From: Omnitrophica WOR_2 bacterium RIFCSPHIGHO2_01_FULL_52_10
GTDB taxonomy: Bacteria > Omnitrophota > Gorgyraeia > Zapsychrales > Zapsychraceae
DNA length: 6,090 bases
NCBI GenBank assembly: GCA_001805565.1
Contig: MHGM01000051.1
Location: 129 to 6,218, forward strand
Direction of reading: 5' to 3'
Below are positions 5,415-6,090 of the stretch, one piece after another. The translations under genes and the position numbers were made by a program. Under the pieces are notes generated by a model. The model saw only the letters and a program-made list of their open reading frames with translations, was not told where the DNA came from and searched no databases. Numbering within the stretch: position 1 is the stretch's first letter; each line of letters starts with the position of its first letter.

Positions 5415-6090
5415 ATGCAATTTCTTGAAGAACAATTAAAGAAAGTCGGGCAGTTATTCGCGAAAGGCAAACCCTTCGAGAAATTCTATCCGCTTTATGA
5501 AGCGCTGGACACCTTTTTGTTGACGCCGGGCAAGACGGCGGCGAAGGCGCCTTTTGTCCGCGACGCGGTGGATATGAAGCGTGTCATGATCTTTGTCGTC
5601 CTCGCGCTTATCCCGGCCACCTTGATGGGGATCTACAATACCGGGTATCAGATTGAGATCGCCAAGGGGCTGACGCATTCTTTTTGGGGCGCGGTGGAAG
5701 CGGGCGCCTGGAAAGTCATCCCGATCATTTTAGTCAGTTACGCGGCGGGCGGGTTTTGGGAAGTTTTATTCGCCGTCGCGCGCAAGCACGAGATCAACGA
5801 AGGGTTTTTAGTGACCGGCATTTTGTTCGCGCTCACGCTTCCTCCGTCGATCCCGCTGTGGCAGGTGGCGGTGGGGATCTCGTTCGGCGTTGTCTTCGGC
5901 AAAGAGATCTTCGGCGGGACGGGGATGAATGTTTTTAATCCCGCTTTGACGGCGCGCGCGTTTGTCTTTTTCGCTTACCCGGCGCAGATCTCCGGTTCGA
6001 CCGTGTGGGTGGCCGTCGACGGCTATACTCGTGCGACACCATTGGCGGTCGCGGCGGCAACACCGAAAGGGCACGCTGTGGTGCAGGCCC
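5415..6090 (+). CDS. nqrB: Na+-translocating NADH:quinone reductase subunit B, N-terminal 225 residues (3' end outside window)
   Basis: NqrB is the main integral membrane subunit, carrying covalent FMN and riboflavin and implicated in Na+ transfer. The start is ATG 5415: the same frame is closed upstream by the nqrA TGA, and the N-terminus (MQFLEEQLKK ... PLYEALDTFLLTPGK) aligns in length with known NqrB. Landmarks: VRDAVDMKRVMIFVVLALIPA (48-68, first membrane segment), AGGFWEVLF (111-119), RKHEINEGFLVTGILFALTLPP (123-144), FGKEIFGGTGMNVFNPALTARAF (161-183), AYPAQISG (187-194) and VDGYTRATPL (201-210). T208 matches the threonine that carries FMN by phosphoester linkage (Thr236 in Vibrio cholerae NqrB, from memory). 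The loop between YNTG and GGFWEV is about 27 residues shorter than in Vibrio. No strong Shine-Dalgarno precedes the ATG, so coupling to nqrA is likely. Full-length NqrB is about 400 aa, so roughly half is missing here. Confidence 0.96.
   Translation, partial: MQFLEEQLKKVGQLFAKGKPFEKFYPLYEALDTFLLTPGKTAAKAPFVRDAVDMKRVMIFVVLALIPATLMGIYNTGYQIEIAKGLTHSFWGAVEAGAWKVIPIILVSYAAGGFWEVLFAVARKHEINEGFLVTGILFALTLPPSIPLWQVAVGISFGVVFGKEIFGGTGMNVFNPALTARAFVFFAYPAQISGSTVWVAVDGYTRATPLAVAAATPKGHAVVQA

Noticed and set aside
5684..6074. Plus- and minus-strand frames inside nqrB
   Set aside because: They are out-of-frame readings of a strongly conserved NqrB segment.

Overview
The window is bacterial chromosomal DNA, gene-dense, with every supported gene on the + strand. 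It holds two blocks of energy and acyl-CoA metabolism genes, separated by a two-gene cassette of unknown function. The Na+-translocating NADH:quinone reductase (Nqr) genes point to a Gram-negative-type respiratory bacterium. The combination would fit an environmental PVC or Omnitrophota-like lineage, but no marker gene is present, so that placement is only a weak inference.

Block 1 (1-2536) is the 3' end of sucD (succinyl-CoA synthetase alpha, phospho-histidine segment retained), then a stand-alone BioD-like P-loop plus DRTGG-domain protein that overlaps sucD by 20 bp, then an acetyl-CoA acetyltransferase-type thiolase. Spacing suggests one operon handling acyl-CoA/acetyl-CoA and substrate-level ATP. 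Two things break this simple reading. A terminator-like hairpin with a T-run lies in the last codons of the DRTGG gene, just before the thiolase start. The thiolase itself has serine where the second catalytic cysteine and the NEAF asparagine are expected.

Block 2 (about 2537-3901) is a two-gene cassette: a DUF488 protein and a 261-aa protein that I recognise only as a widespread uncharacterised family often seen beside DUF488. It has its own candidate promoter and Shine-Dalgarno, and visibly lower GC than its neighbours. In lines counted by hand, 2881-3060 is about 36% GC, against 77% for 1621-1680 in the thiolase and 63% for 4261-4320 in nqrA. It looks acquired and is the best candidate here for an undescribed system.

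Block 3 (about 3939 to the window end) starts with a good extended -10 promoter and a structured leader of about 70 nt. Then come nqrA (complete) and nqrB (5' 225 codons, running off the edge), the start of a standard nqrABCDEF operon. NqrB keeps the covalent-FMN threonine motif. The Nqr complex would oxidise NADH, reduce quinone and export Na+, complementing the acyl-CoA metabolism of block 1. I saw no tRNA, rRNA, CRISPR array or insertion sequence.
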